NCBI GenBank assembly: GCA_020746835.1
Contig: JAGPNK010000004.1
Coordinates: forward strand, 1,364,001 to 1,428,000
DNA length: 64,000 bases
Reading direction: 5' to 3'
Origin: Stachybotrys elegans
Lineage: Eukaryota > Ascomycota > Sordariomycetes > Hypocreales > Stachybotryaceae
The position numbers and the translations under genes are program-made. Below the pieces are notes generated by a model that worked only from the letters and a program-made list of their open reading frames with translations, was not told where the DNA came from and ran no database searches. This document shows positions 24,634 to 36,208 of the stretch, piece after piece; the stretch's first letter is position 1; every line of letters begins with the position of its first letter.

Positions 24634-27600
24634 ATGACTGAACGGTCGCCTCAGCAGGGCGCCAGCACCAACGACACCGACGACACACGCGACGAACCAC
24701 GCGCACCGCCCGTCCCCCTCCCAGAGCCTGCCGACTCGACGAGTCAGGACCTCGACCACGATGCGCCGGCACAGGTGACGGCAGATGCTCTCCCGGAGCC
24801 AGCGCACGATGATGGCGAGCAGGCGGGGGGCCCAGGGGAGGAGAGCGACAGCGCGGATGCGGAAGGAAGCGAAGAGGAAGAGGAGGAGGAGGACGACGAC
24901 GACGACGAAGAGGATGACGACGAGGATGATGATGAAGACGAAGAGCCGCGACTCAAGTACACACGCCTGACGCAACACCTCAGTTCCGTTTATCGCAACG
25001 GCGATGCTACCAGTACCTTTTTGGTCGCCGGAGACAAGATGGTATGCCACGGCCCGCGTCCGAAACTGCTGGAAAGCTAACCGAGGTCCAGATACTGGGA
25101 ACCCATGATGGCAGCATTGTAAGTTTACCCGCAAAAGCTCCAAACTACAGCTCAGACTAATCGATGCCAAGCACGTAACTCAATTGCCTGTCTTCCAATC
25201 CCTGCGAGCATATCGAGCTCACTCAGCCTCCGTCACTTCAATCTCAGTATCGCCCTACCCCCCTCCGCTACCGAACGAGAAATACGATACGCCAGCCTCT
25301 TCGACACAGCCAGCATCAGCGGCTCGGCCTGCTTCCCGATCCTCAGATGCCTCACCCGCTGTCGCAGCTCGAAGGCCGCGTGAGCCCTTGCAGATCCAGA
25401 GGACACCTGCCAACGATATCTACATTGCGACCTCATCGATGGACGGAAATGTGTGCGTGCAGTCTCTGGTTGACCTGAAGGATGTGCAGCTGCGCAACTT
25501 CGCCCGCCCGGTCCAGGCGGTGGCACTCTCTCCAGAGTATAAATCAGACCGCACGTACCTATCAGGGGGGCTGGCAGGACAGCTTATCTTGACCGTTGGT
25601 GGAGGCCCAGGCCGGAGCACATCCACAACGACTGGCGCGGCGGCGGCGGCTTCTGGCTGGCTTGGCAGCATGGGCCTGGGAAGTAATAGTGGTAAAGACA
25701 CGATTCTTCACTCGGGAGAAGGCACAATCAACTGCATCAGGTGGTCGCTCTCTGGGAAGTACGTGGTGTGGCTGAATGAGCATGGTATCAAAATCATGCG
25801 GTCCAAGCTGCATCTCGAAAGTTCCGACGCGGAGCATGCTTGGAAGCGAATCGGGCACATCGACAGACCGCAGACCGATGAGTGGGATACCATGGCCAGC
25901 GTATGGAAAGGTCGGGCAGAATGGATCGATGAGAAGTCCGTGGAGACAGACGACCCTTTGACAGGCGCCCATGAGGCTGTCAGCTCGCCTGCTACGGAAA
26001 AGCTGAGAGAGCAGGCCGCTACAGCATCCAAGACCATAGAACGGCTTGTCGTCGGCTGGGGTAGCACCATCTGGATCATTCACGTCCACCCCGGTGGAAT
26101 GGGCGTGGGAAAGAATGCCGGTGAGAAACTGGCGGGGCGGGCCGAGATTGCCAAGAAGTAAGTGACTCCCAATAACCTACTGTTGAGCGTTCTGACCGTC
26201 AACAGGCTGCGTATGGACTGCATTATTTCAGGCATCTCACTCTATACGCAGGAGCTACTCATGGTCCTGGCGTACTGCCCTCCGGAGGACGATGAAGACG
26301 GAGAGGATGACGGTGGCAAGGCTTTGGAAGAGGAGGTCAAGAAGCATCAACCAAAGCCGTCCAACGCTTCTTCCTCCAGCGGACCCTCGGGAGGCTTGAA
26401 ACGACGACAGAACCATCTCCCACCGGAGCTTCGACTGATTGCTTACAACTCCGGCGCCGAGGTCTACCAAGAAAGCCTTCCCGTCACCCGCTACGAACGG
26501 CTGACTTCCGGTGACTATCACCTCGGCATAATACCGGCTCGTAATGCAGCGTCGGTTGTTGCGTCCAAGGGCGCGCTAGAAGCCCTCGCTGGGCTTGGTA
26601 CTGACATGCTCTATGCAGCCATCAACCCCAAATCTCTGTTCAACTCCGCAGCAAGCGTAAGGAGCAGCGACGATACCTCCGCCAGCGCAGCCGGGACCAT
26701 TCGGCCTTATAGACCAGCCGTACAAACGGTTCACCCGAGCCTCGCCAAACCAGGCGCTAAGATATTCGTCAACAGCCCATACGATTGTATCTTAGCAACC
26801 AAACGGGACTTGGCCGATCATCTCGCCTGGCTCATTGAACGCCAGCAGTACCAGGCAGCTTGGGAGCTCATCGACGAGAATCCCGACATCCTCGCTGGTC
26901 AGTCAGAAGAGCCGGACCGCACCTTTGCGCCCCCCGCGAAGGAGCAGACCAGCACGGAAGATGATGAGTCTGTGACAGATTCGGCACAACGAAATATCCA
27001 TTCGCTAGCGGAGAAGGAGAAGCGCCGGATTGGCGAGAAATGGATCCAAGAGCTCGTGGAGAAGGGCGACTGGGCGGAGGCGGGACGCGTTTGTGGCAAG
27101 GTCCTCACGACGCCTGATCGTTGGGAGAAATGGGTATGGACATTTGCCGGAGCCCAAGCATTCGACCAGATTGCCGACCACATGCCAACCAAGCAAACCC
27201 GCCCTCCATTACCGACTACAATCTACGAGGTCATTCTGGGACACTATATTCAGAACGATAAGCCACGATTCAAAGAGCTCATGAACCAGTGGTCAACGGA
27301 TCTCTTCGACATCAACATCGTCACGACTGCACTTGAGAACCAGCTCAAATATCGTGACGTTCGCGAAGACAGCATAGACGAAGGCGAGCGCGGACGCGAT
27401 TGGCGGATCGTCATGGAAAGCCTGGCTAAGCTCCACGAAACGAATGGGCGGTACCGCGATTCGCTCAAGTGCTACATCAAACTGCAAGATGCGGACTCGG
27501 CTTTTAGGTTGATTCGAGACTGCCACCTTGCTGAGGCTGTGGCCGACGACATTCCGAGCTTCATCGGCCTGAGGGTTTCGACTGATCAAATAGACAAGAT

Positions 27601-28793
27601 GCCTCCTGAGGAGCTAGAAGAAGCCACTTCCGAAGCGATTACGCTGCTGGTGGACGAAGCCCAGCACGGCCTTGTTCGTCCGCATGTCGTGGTGGAGCAG
27701 CTCCAGGCAAACGAGCTGCACCACTACCTGTTCTTCTATCTACGAGGCCTTTGGAAGGGCGAGGGAATCCGAGAGCATACAGGAGAGAACATGGATCGGC
27801 TCGTGATGGAGAGTCAATCTCTGGTGGATGACTTTGCAGACCAGGCAATCCACCTGTTTGCAAAGTACGAGAGGTCGCTCCTCATGGACTTTCTGAAGAC
27901 TTCAACATCATATGCTTTCGAAAAGGTACCTTTGTCGACTCATCAGCACAGGTGACGATGCTAACCCGAGATAGGCTGTTCAAGAGTGTGAAACGTACTC
28001 TTACTACGACGAATTGGTTTATCTCTACTCGAAGACTGGTCAAATGAAGAGGGCCTTGTACCTCATCATCGATCGACTTCACGATGTCCACAAAGCTATA
28101 GAGTTTGCCAAGGAGCAGGATGACCCAGACCTGTGGGAGGACATTCTAGACTACAGCATGTACAAGCCCAGCTTTATCCGTGGACTCCTCGAGCAGGTTG
28201 GCACGGCGATCAATCCCATCACTCTGGTGCGGCGAATTCCCGAGGGCCTGGAGATTGAGGGCCTACGAGAGGGTCTGACGCACATGATGAAGGAGCACGA
28301 ACTCCAGCACAGCATCAGCCTGGGCGTCGCGACTGTTCTGCGCAGCGAGGTTGCCACGGCACAGAAGGAGCTTCGCGCCGGGCAGCGAAAGGGCATCAAG
28401 TTTGAGGTGGTGGTGCAATCGAGCGAGCACATCGACGTGACTGCACAGGACGTGCCCACCATTGTGGACAACCCGGATAATGACACAACCAATGGGGTCA
28501 TGGCACACGACCACCGCGTGCCGCAGCCTGGCCACTGTGCCAAGTGTCACGAGTCGTTTACGGAGGACGAAATGGAGACGCTATTGGGGTTTGCCTGTGG
28601 GCACGTCTTCCACGTCAGCCACCTCTTGGAGATGTTGAGCAAGGGCAGAAGAGTCGACGCCGGGCTCAGCGGCAGTTACGAGCAGAGTAATCGATACATG
28701 GTGGGGATGAAGGTGATGAGGGCACGGCTGCTCAAGGATAAAGTACGAGATGGCTGCCCGATTTGTCATAGTAGTGAACCTGTAAAAATATAA
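24634..28793 (+). CDS. VPS41: vacuolar protein sorting protein 41 (HOPS / AP-3 pathway)
   Basis: HOPS tethering subunit that acts at the vacuole membrane in fusion with endosomes and AP-3 carriers. Five exons: 24634-25041, 25092-25118, 25172-26157, 26206-27925 and 27975-28793, giving 1319 residues. Exon 2 is a 27-bp microexon encoding ILGTHDGSI; with it the conserved run VAGDKM-ILGTHDGSI-HVTQLPVFQSLRAY is restored. The N-terminus has a long Asp/Glu run (about residues 83-110), as in fungal orthologues, then a WD40-type propeller. The middle is a clathrin-heavy-chain-like helical repeat array with RPHVVVEQLQ and LLDEP-like turns. The C-terminus holds a RING-H2-type zinc finger: CAKCHESF, CGHVFHVSH and GCPIC. 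The start at MTERSPQQ is inferred; an upstream in-frame ATG at 24565 lies in sequence without family character. Convergent with the GPI-protein gene. Confidence 0.93.
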
Positions 28794-29220
28794 GACAGTA
28801 CATAGGGGAGGAAGAGTTGGTTGATTTGGGTCGTATAGCTTTCCAGCATGATCCGGAGTCTCTGGTTGGGGCATCTAGATATCCTACAATACATGTCAAG
28901 TTTCCTTTGTCTCTGCTGGGCGCCTCTTGGAGAGCATTTCACCAGCGGGTGAGGGAGGCAGATGAAGTTGAGAATTCTCGGGAATGGTTGTTCAAAGTCG
29001 CAAAATTAGTATCTAGAAGCACTATACTTGATTACCATGTCCGTCCACGATGCCTTTCGTCGCAGTCATAGTTATGCATCCTGTAGATGCTTGTTCGTTC
29101 CCAGATTTCCACCACGCTGAGAAAAGAAAGATTCAGGATAAGCAAAGGAACCGAAGTCAAGTTTGGTGGGTGGTCCAGAGCCACAACCATCATCGTTTGT
29201 GTATCCAGCAACACCAGCAT
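28794..29220. other. convergent 3' region, VPS41 / GPI-anchored protein
   Basis: The 427 bp between two convergent stop codons should contain both 3' UTRs. No gene was seen. Confidence 0.5.
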
Positions 29221-29923
29221 CTAGAGAAGAAGAGCAGCCGCAAGACCAGCAATGCCGATAAAGGCAAGAGGCGTGAGGCTGGAGGCTGCGTCGACGCTGG
29301 GGGTGCTCGTCGACGAGCCGGTGGGTGTGCCCTCCTGGCCGTCGGTAGGAGTGCCGGTGTAGCCGCCCGAAGGCTCGGAGACGGAGCCGCTGCCCGTGGG
29401 CGAAGCAGTGGGCTCGCCGGGATAGGATTCGGTCGGCTGGCCTGTAGTGGGAGGCTGCTCCGGGTTGCCAGTCGAATGGCCAGTCTCACCAGGCTGCGTG
29501 GCCTCGGGGGGCGAGGGACCGACGTAGGAGGAGCCAGGACCAGTGGGCTCCTCGGGGGTGCCGGACTCGCCAGGAGCACTGGTGGGCTCGGGAACGGGAG
29601 CAGGACCGCCGGTGGACAGCGAGACCTGGCACTCAGTGTGATGAACGATGGTGCAGTAGTTCATAGAGTAGACGAAGAAGCCTGGCTTGTCGTGAGTACA
29701 GGAGCTGCGAGGGTGAAGGGGGAGGACATGGTACCATCCACGGTGGTCGAGCCCAGCTCCTGGGGACCGACAGTCTCAGTGCTGTGGAAGTTTGCTTTTG
29801 GAGGAGTCAGTCAAGCCGTTCTAGAGATGATGGGTTTCCTCGTTGGGACTCACAGTGAGGGGCCACGGCGAGGCCAGTCGCGACGAGGCCGAGCATGACG
29901 GTAGCGTTCTTGAGAGCAGACAT
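29221..29923 (-). CDS. small secreted, GPI-anchored, Pro/Thr/Gly-rich cell-wall protein
   Basis: Predicted cell-surface mannoprotein of unknown function. The signal peptide runs from MSALKNATVMLG to GLAVA. A Cys-containing core, YSMNYCTIVHHTECQVS, is followed by about 110 residues rich in Pro, Thr, Ser and Gly and likely O-glycosylated. A Ser/Ala omega-site region and hydrophobic tail (PLAFIGIAGLAAALLL) indicate a GPI anchor. The best model has exons 29854-29923, 29735-29794 and 29221-29681. Intron 1 (59 bp) has a GTGAGT donor and a CTGAC branch. Intron 2 (53 bp) has a GTACCA donor and a CCAG acceptor and joins GSTTVD to GFFVYSMNYC; without it the first exons end at a stop in another frame. 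The product has 196 residues. Intron 2 is inferred from frame continuity and has a weak branch site; a different acceptor for intron 1 or a one-base sequence error could also reconcile the frames. Confidence 0.72.
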
Positions 29924-31884
29924 TGTCGAGACGGTGCTGGATACTTCTGACGGAGGGATGTTAGAAGATGAGGATACTGGTGATGATGGAGGTGTGAGGA
30001 GAAAGAGAGAGATGGGTTGGAAAGCGACGACGATGGTGCTGGTGCGGTGCTGGCTGTGTTTGCCGAACAAGGTGTACGGGTGAAAGGAGTGTTCGGCTCG
30101 AAGATGGAGAGTTGTTTGAACTTACTCGAGATAGACGAGAGGTAGGGAGGGCTCTTGTTCCTCGTGTTTGTTGAGTGGTCTGAGGGTCTGCGGAGAGGAC
30201 TGAAGGTATGATGGGTGTTTGTAGGAAGAAGAGTAGAGGGCGGCGTTGCTGTGTGAGGAGAGAAAAGAAGGAAGAAGAGGGAGAAGACGAAAGCACAGAA
30301 ATTCACGTTTGGGGGGGAGTATTTAGGCCGGGTGATTCAGTGCACAGTAGAATAGGTAGCCAAGGTGGTAATGATGGAGACGATCAAGTGCCGCCAGCTG
30401 CGAGGAAGTGTCAAGGAGGCTTCTGAGAGGGGGGCTGTGTTTTTTCTCTCTCTGGTTATTCTATTTAGCATGGCAAAGTCGAAAGGGTCTCATACTCATA
30501 TATACTTAAGGTAGCGTGAACCGAAGGTTGTTTGCATCGTGTAACGGCGTGGCTTGGAGAGAGAATAGGAGAGGGTCCAGATGCCTTCACTATTGTAGGA
30601 CGTCCGGCTGGCGGGTGCGCGCAGGATGGATTTGAACGATGGCGCTTTGTACATGGTCTTGCCTCGGGGTTCAGCAAGTTTCTGCGTGGCTCTTTGTTTC
30701 TATACAGATGCTCACACATACTGGAGAGAGGGTGAAGATCTAGCAAGCAGCCCATCACCATACCAACGCTACCTATCCAACTGTCGCGCTCATCATATTC
30801 CTACCTAAATACGTATCTACAGATATCTACCACGGCATCTCTTGCAGCACAAAAGTATAGCCCGTCGTACGGGGAGGCGAAGGCACAAGGCCCATTTCGT
30901 TACGCTGGGGGGGAGACGTGGGTGGCACGAGGAGAAGGAGGCAGGGCCCAAACATTCGGGCTGCTGCAGCTGGGAGCTGTGCGCTCGGCAGCGGTCCTTG
31001 TCTCTGGTGGGAATTAGCTCTCTGAAACTGAGGCGGTGGGTTCTTGTGCTGCGCGGGAGCCGAAGAGGTACGAGTCACGATGTTGGGGGTATGGTATGGG
31101 TTGATGGGTGATTTCGATGGAGCATCATATTTTTATTTGTGGCTTTTTGGTCTTTTATCTTCCCTTTCTTTTCTTGCCTAGATTACTTCACTACTATTAG
31201 AACAAGCACAGGTCCTCATCCCGACGCCGTTATCTTGATGTCAGTCCCCAAGGTGACCATCGTGGCCTGTGTGAGGTGGCAAATGGTTCGTCGTCCAACG
31301 CCATGCGCCTCCTCGCACTCCTGCATGCCATGTTCGGCAGCGCCACTGCAGCTATGACTTGCCTCCAAATGTCCCAGATCAGTCGTGTCTTGGTACATGC
31401 TGTGTACCCATTACTATCCCAAGGAGGGTGCCCAACCAGCGAATATTGAGGTTGCTTGGGATTGTGGCATGACGAGCACGTTACGAGGCTGTGTTTATGG
31501 TATGGCGGTGGATAGTATAGATTCATAGTCACAAAACAGCATCTCTATTGATATGTTTTTCTCACGCCTGCTCGCATGGTGATGGTGATGGTGCGGCTGT
31601 TTCTTTCCAGACCTCGTATAGGGTAGCTTCAACAGCAGCCGTGACGAGGCTTCGATCTTGATCACTCGCATTATCAGATGTATGGCAACTCTGTATTAGA
31701 GCTTTATTTCTTCTGTGCCTAACTGGAGAACGTTAAAAGTCCCACCTCGCATCCTCCGCGTAAGATAACTTCACTTTCCATTCACCCCAGGACTATCTTC
31801 ATCACGGCACGGCTCCCTCAAACCTCGAATCAACATCCAAACGTGCCGCAAGATTTATATGAATTCAGCACGTCGACCACCAAA
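29924..31884. other. divergent intergenic region, GPI-protein / nuclease-fold gene
   Basis: Nearly 2 kb between two divergent genes. The first 400 bp (29930-30330) are strongly purine-rich on the plus strand, so pyrimidine-rich in the GPI-protein leader, typical of highly expressed fungal promoters. Open frames up to about 90 codons at 30827-31111 have atypical composition on both strands and no family resemblance. I see no supported gene. Confidence 0.45.
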
Positions 31885-32817
31885 ATGACATCCACCGCCC
31901 TCAGTGGCAACCCTGTGCATGCGGCACCATGCTCTGTCCGCACCACGCCCAAAGTCTCCAAGGACGGACTGAGCATCCTGCTCAGAACACTTGGGCTCGT
32001 TCCCGATGAATCCAAGTTTACCCAAGACTCGCTGCCAACTCTCGTCGGCATTGACTTCGAGAACGTCATAAACATGAAGCACGGTTTCTCCGAGAGCAGC
32101 GATGGCCAGGCGGGCATTGCGATTTTGGATCCGGCAAAGCTCGACTCATGCCTGCCGTCGGAGCTCATATCGACGTACAACTTCATCGCGGGATCCCCTA
32201 GCTATATAGCTCCAGCCTCGGCGCGCTTCATCTTCGGGGAGTCGACAGTCGTTGATCCGACCGAAATGCTGGCAAGCATAGAGGCTGTCATGCCCAAGCA
32301 CCGCCCACTCGTTCTCGTCGGCCACAGCCCAGAGCAAGACGTGCAAGTGTTAGCAAGTCTCGGCTACGAGCTTCCCCCAGATACCCGTGTCATTGACACA
32401 CGTCGCATAGCCGGCGAAGTGCTAGGCACCATCAGCGTGTCTCTCGGAAGTCTCCTACGCCGTCTCAAATGTCCATTTGATGGATTACACAGTGCCGGAA
32501 ACGACGCCACATTTGCACTGAGAGCTGCCCTGCTCCTTGCAGCCCGCGTGAGCGAAAGCCAATATGCCGACGAATGCTCTGTTCTCACGGCGGCCGCAAC
32601 TTACCCAACTTCGGATCGACTAATCGTGCTCACCAAAGCCAATAAGAGAGCGAAGAAGAGGGAGAAGGAGGAGAGGGAGAGGCAGAAGGAGCTCCAGAAA
32701 GCCCTCAAACAGATGGCCAGGGCACGAACCGACGAGGAGCGGGATGAGATCCGAGCTGAACGAGCAGCCAGGCGGCGGGAAGCAGAAATGAATGCGGACA
32801 AGTTCTGGTCATTGTGA
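31885..32817 (+). CDS. Gfd2/YDR514C-like protein with DEDDh (RNase H-fold) nuclease domain
   Basis: A single-exon, 310-residue protein with a 3'-5' exonuclease-like fold as found in yeast Gfd2 and YDR514C. Motif I is GIDFENV (Asp 57, Glu 59). Motif II is VLVGHSPEQDVQVL. Motif III is HSAGNDATFAL, carrying the His and Asp of the DEDDh signature. All four acidic positions and the His appear present, so it may be active, but substrate and process are unknown. The C-terminal 60 residues form a highly charged, Arg/Lys/Glu-rich helix with EERERQKELQKALKQMARAR, probably a coiled coil. The start at MTSTALSG has a good AAAATG context and is the first ATG of the frame. A tRNA gene lies 113 bp downstream on the opposite strand. 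Confidence 0.82.
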   Translation: MTSTALSGNPVHAAPCSVRTTPKVSKDGLSILLRTLGLVPDESKFTQDSLPTLVGIDFENVINMKHGFSESSDGQAGIAILDPAKLDSCLPSELISTYNFIAGSPSYIAPASARFIFGESTVVDPTEMLASIEAVMPKHRPLVLVGHSPEQDVQVLASLGYELPPDTRVIDTRRIAGEVLGTISVSLGSLLRRLKCPFDGLHSAGNDATFALRAALLLAARVSESQYADECSVLTAAATYPTSDRLIVLTKANKRAKKREKEERERQKELQKALKQMARARTDEERDEIRAERAARRREAEMNADKFWSL

Positions 32818-32930
32818 TGGAAGAGGCAAGTCATAAAACTCTGGTATAGCAGCACTAGAAAGAAGAGCGTGTGAGGATCAAAAAGAAACCAAGAAGCTCG
32901 GTCATGGAGTTTGTGAAAACGGCAAAAATG

Positions 32931-33029
32931 TGGACACACTGGGAATCGAACCCAGGACCACTCCCAATTTAGTTGAATCGATTGCTCGAAACATGCTAAG
33001 GGAGTATTATACCACTAAACCATGCGCCC
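32931..33029 (-). tRNA. tRNA-Ala (anticodon AGC) with a 27-nt intron
   Basis: Cloverleaf read on the minus strand. The acceptor stem GGGCGCA pairs with TGTGTCC, including G3-U70, the alanine identity pair. The D-arm contains GGTTTAGTGGTA. The anticodon stem is CTCCC/GGGAG and the loop TTAGCAT has anticodon AGC at 32995-32997. The T-arm is CTGGG-TTCGATT-CCCAG and discriminator A73 is at 32931. The mature length is 72 nt after removal of a canonical-position intron (between nucleotides 37 and 38) at 32967-32993. Confidence 0.92.
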
Positions 33030-33250
33030 AGTGATTGTTGAGAGGCGAGGCCATAATTTGTTTCATGGATGTAACCAAAATTCTCTGATCCAACCACCAG
33101 AGTTATGGAAGCACAAGCTCACGGATAGAGTAAGAAGATGAAGAAGATTTTGCCTTTTAGGAAATCCTACTCTAAACTTTCATCCCATACAAATCATCAA
33201 AACCCGAAAAAATCCTTTTCCAAACAAAGAATGCACCGGCAAATACCTGC

Positions 33251-34898
33251 TCAACCAAACGTACCGGCAATAACAGCCATGGCGCCGATATAGATGGCCC
33301 CTGCCACCACCCAATCCAGCGCACCGCGGCTATCCATCATCTGCTTCAGCGGCCCGGACTGCACCAGCATCGTCAAGACGCCTGAGCCCATTAGCATGAC
33401 GACCGTCATGCGGGCCACAAAACCTGGGATCACGGAAAACGTGAGAATCGGCACGAGGATGGCCACGAACATGGCCACCATGGCGTAGGCCACCATGCCC
33501 GCCTCTGTCTGCTCAGGTGGCCGTGCGGAAGGCAGCGGCTCCGACTTGGCGCTCCCCGTGAAGGAGTGCGGGCTGCCGGGCGGGAACCCCGTCTCTGCGA
33601 CTGGAGGGTGGCGGTCGATGGCGAAGAGACTTTCGACCGGGGCGCGGCGAGCGTCTGGCGCACCGGTGTGTAGGGTGATGAGATCTTCCTTGGCGTCGAG
33701 GAACCTCGTTTCCTCCTCGACAATGGGGCGCCCAGCCGCGAGAAATTGCCTATAATGCTCAATGTCTCGCCTTGTCGGCACATCATGGGCGTGCTTGAAT
33801 GAGGCAATGATTTCGTCTGAGCAACAAGTCAGTGTGCCTGAGAATTGCGAATCTTGGAGAGCACGCCTTACTGTACTGGCCAAGCTTGACTGAGATCTGT
33901 CCCAGTATGTTGGTCTTCTGCACCGAGAGTTCGTTGGCCTTGGACATTTCCAGCCGCGCAGAGGCAGGCCAGAACCCTCCCGGGGCTTGGCGGGCTTGCG
34001 CATCCTGCGCATCCAGCATGTGGATGACTTCCTCGAGCTCGATGAGCTCTGCCTGCAGGCGCAGCAGGATGCGATGCCGGAGCATGTCGAAGCGCCGATA
34101 GATGGGCCGTATCGGCGGCCCATCCATGCTGCCGGAGAGCTTGGCCGCGAGGAGCTCATATCCGGTCAGCGGCAGAGACTCCTGGGCTATCGCCAGCTGC
34201 GCCTGGCCGGGGAACTGCGTCTGGAGGAAGGGCAGAGGGCCCGGAGGCACGGGCGGGCCACCGTGCGCCACGTCCTGGATGGCGGGCGGCTGGGGTGCAA
34301 ATGGCATGGGGCCGTCGAACCTGGGGTTGTCGAATCTCGAATCGGCGGGTGAGCCGTTGGGCAAGGGGTGGATGTGGCTCCGAGGACCGGGAGAGTCCAG
34401 CTCGGAGCCTTGAAAGCCGTTGTGGTGGAAGTGGCCCAAGTGAGGTGATGCGTGGGCGTTGGGCGGGCCTGTTGGGAAGTCGACGTGGCTGCCGGGCCGT
34501 GAATGGGCGGGCGAAGAGTCGTGATGAGGGTCGAAGTAAATCATGCCTTGTCTCTGCTCTGGCGTCGACGAGGGAAAGTGATCAGAGGGCCTCCTTTCCC
34601 TCGGGTGAGGCCTTTCGCCGTCGTAGAAGGGAGGCTGATCCCGCGCATTTGCGGTGCTCCCGCCTGGTCGCCTCAGCCTTCTCCTCTCATGCCTCGGGCC
34701 TGCAGACGACTGTATGATGCTGAGGCCCTGGTTAGGGCCATCGGAAGTGCCAGGGCTTCTGATAGAGGGAGGCGGCGTAGGGCCGTTTACTTCCAGGTCA
34801 CTGCCCTCGGAGCGTCTGCTGCGCGCATCTGAGGAGCGGATAGTAATAAAGGGCGCCGGCGCTGCCTCTGACCCGGAGGTCACGTCCGAGGACGCCAT
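33251..34898 (-). CDS. DUF6594-type membrane protein with three C-terminal transmembrane helices
   Basis: Fungal membrane protein of unknown function. Exons 33872-34898 and 33251-33816 give 530 residues. The 55-bp intron 33817-33871 (GTAAGG donor, GCTCAG acceptor) joins VKLGQY to NEIIASFKHAHD. The first 230 residues are Pro-, Ser- and His-rich and probably disordered. The DUF6594-like helical core starts near LTGYELLAAKLSG, with YRRFDMLRHRILLRLQ and LEEVIHMLDAQDAQ forming a likely coiled coil. The last 115 residues hold three hydrophobic segments: AYAMVAMFVAILVPIL, TVVMLMGSGVLTMLV and VVAGAIYIGAMAVIAG. The family call rests on this architecture (amphipathic helical core plus three C-terminal helices); no activity can be assigned. 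Confidence 0.82.
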
Positions 34899-35187
34899 AC
34901 GTCGGTGTGTTATCCGGAGGAGTGTTGCAGCAGAGCTTGTAAGGTGGAAAGAATTTCGGCAGCGATGCTAGGGCTGGACACCAAGGTTACTTATCGCTCG
35001 TCGCAAAAAGCATGTGGAGGCATTTACATGGGCTGCAGGACCACAGGTGGCCTGGACGGGCACGTCGCGATTAATGGAATCTGGTCACGGGGCGTGGGGA
35101 AGAAGAGTGGCTGCGGCGGCTGGCGATTAGGGTCGAAATTGGACATGCGGAGGCAGGCTTGATATAGACGGCGGGCAAGCAGGCAAT

Positions 35188-35211
35188 GTGGTGGTGGTGG
35201 TGGTGGTGGTG
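35188..35211 (+). repeat. (GTG)8 trinucleotide repeat
   Basis: Eight perfect GTG units in intergenic DNA between divergent genes. Confidence 0.9.
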
Positions 35212-35490
35212 AAGGCGATGATTCACGGCGAGCAAACATGTGGATGGAGCACAGAAGAGTCGCGCAGGCAGGACATGACCATGGCATGCACGGTGCGCAA
35301 TGACGGAAACATGAGACAGCACCGGCAGGACTGGGCTGGCTGAATGGGAAGGATGGAGGAGGTCAGCTGGTCCCGATCCATGCATACACCTAAGTATGTG
35401 CCATACAGACGGCGCAGGGTGGAAACGGAGGATGGGCGGCGGGCAACGCTGGGGATCCGAGGTCTGGATGGGATTGGGCAGACGGGTCTG

Positions 35491-35526
35491 CACATGCACA
35501 CACATGCACACACACACACACACACA
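35491..35526 (+). repeat. (CA)n microsatellite
   Basis: About 36 bp of CA dinucleotides, interrupted twice by ATG-type changes, in intergenic DNA. Confidence 0.85.
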
Positions 35527-36208
35527 ACTTGTCGCTCGCAGTGAGACCAACAAAAAAGATGGCCGTCGCATGACCAGACACGGCTGCCATTCACTCAATC
35601 GATGGTGGATGGCTGTTGCTGCCCAAAGATGACGGGAGGCTGGAGGCCCGCCTCTCTCGGAACCTTGAACCGCAACGCATCGTGACCTGACCAGACTAGA
35701 TGATTTTCCATCTTGACCTGTCGCGTGCTGCTGCTGCAATCAAGCTGCTCATCTATCTGATGCCCTACTAGGTATTCCGGCCACACATGGCATGGCGCCA
35801 CTCCCCGGGCCTATTAGCGGCCCGTTGTAGCTTCGAGACCCCTGGGAATTTCTCCACCACAGCTCTCCCGACGTACATACATGCGTATTATGGAGACGGA
35901 TTCGATGCCGTCCATCCAATTTCTTCCTCGACTTTTCCCTTCTGATTAGCTGCCACCATCTGCACGTCACGCGCCCACACGAAAAAAAGAGAAGAGCTCG
36001 CGACGCTCTTCTCGCATTCGTCCCTGCTTCCTAGAGCCCCGCTGCCTGCCACGCATCTCAGCCCCCCCGATCTTCGCCAATGAAGCGCCTCGCCAGCCAG
36101 CCAATTCCATAAATACACAATCTGCGACGGCCGGCAGGCTGCTCCTCCAGCCAGTCGATCTAGGTCCCGCATCTTCACAGCCGCCGACGCCTCGCCATCC
36201 TATGCACA

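Larger units (their letters stand above)
34899..36208. other. divergent intergenic region, DUF6594 gene / GatB gene
   Basis: This 1.3 kb holds two promoters and two simple repeats (GTG and CA, listed separately). The nearest 250 bp to GatB are pyrimidine-rich on the plus strand. No gene was recognised. Confidence 0.45.

Noticed and set aside
30827..31111. Overlapping 80-90 codon open frames on both strands
   Set aside because: Atypical composition, no homology that I recognise and no splice context; probably leader or intergenic DNA.
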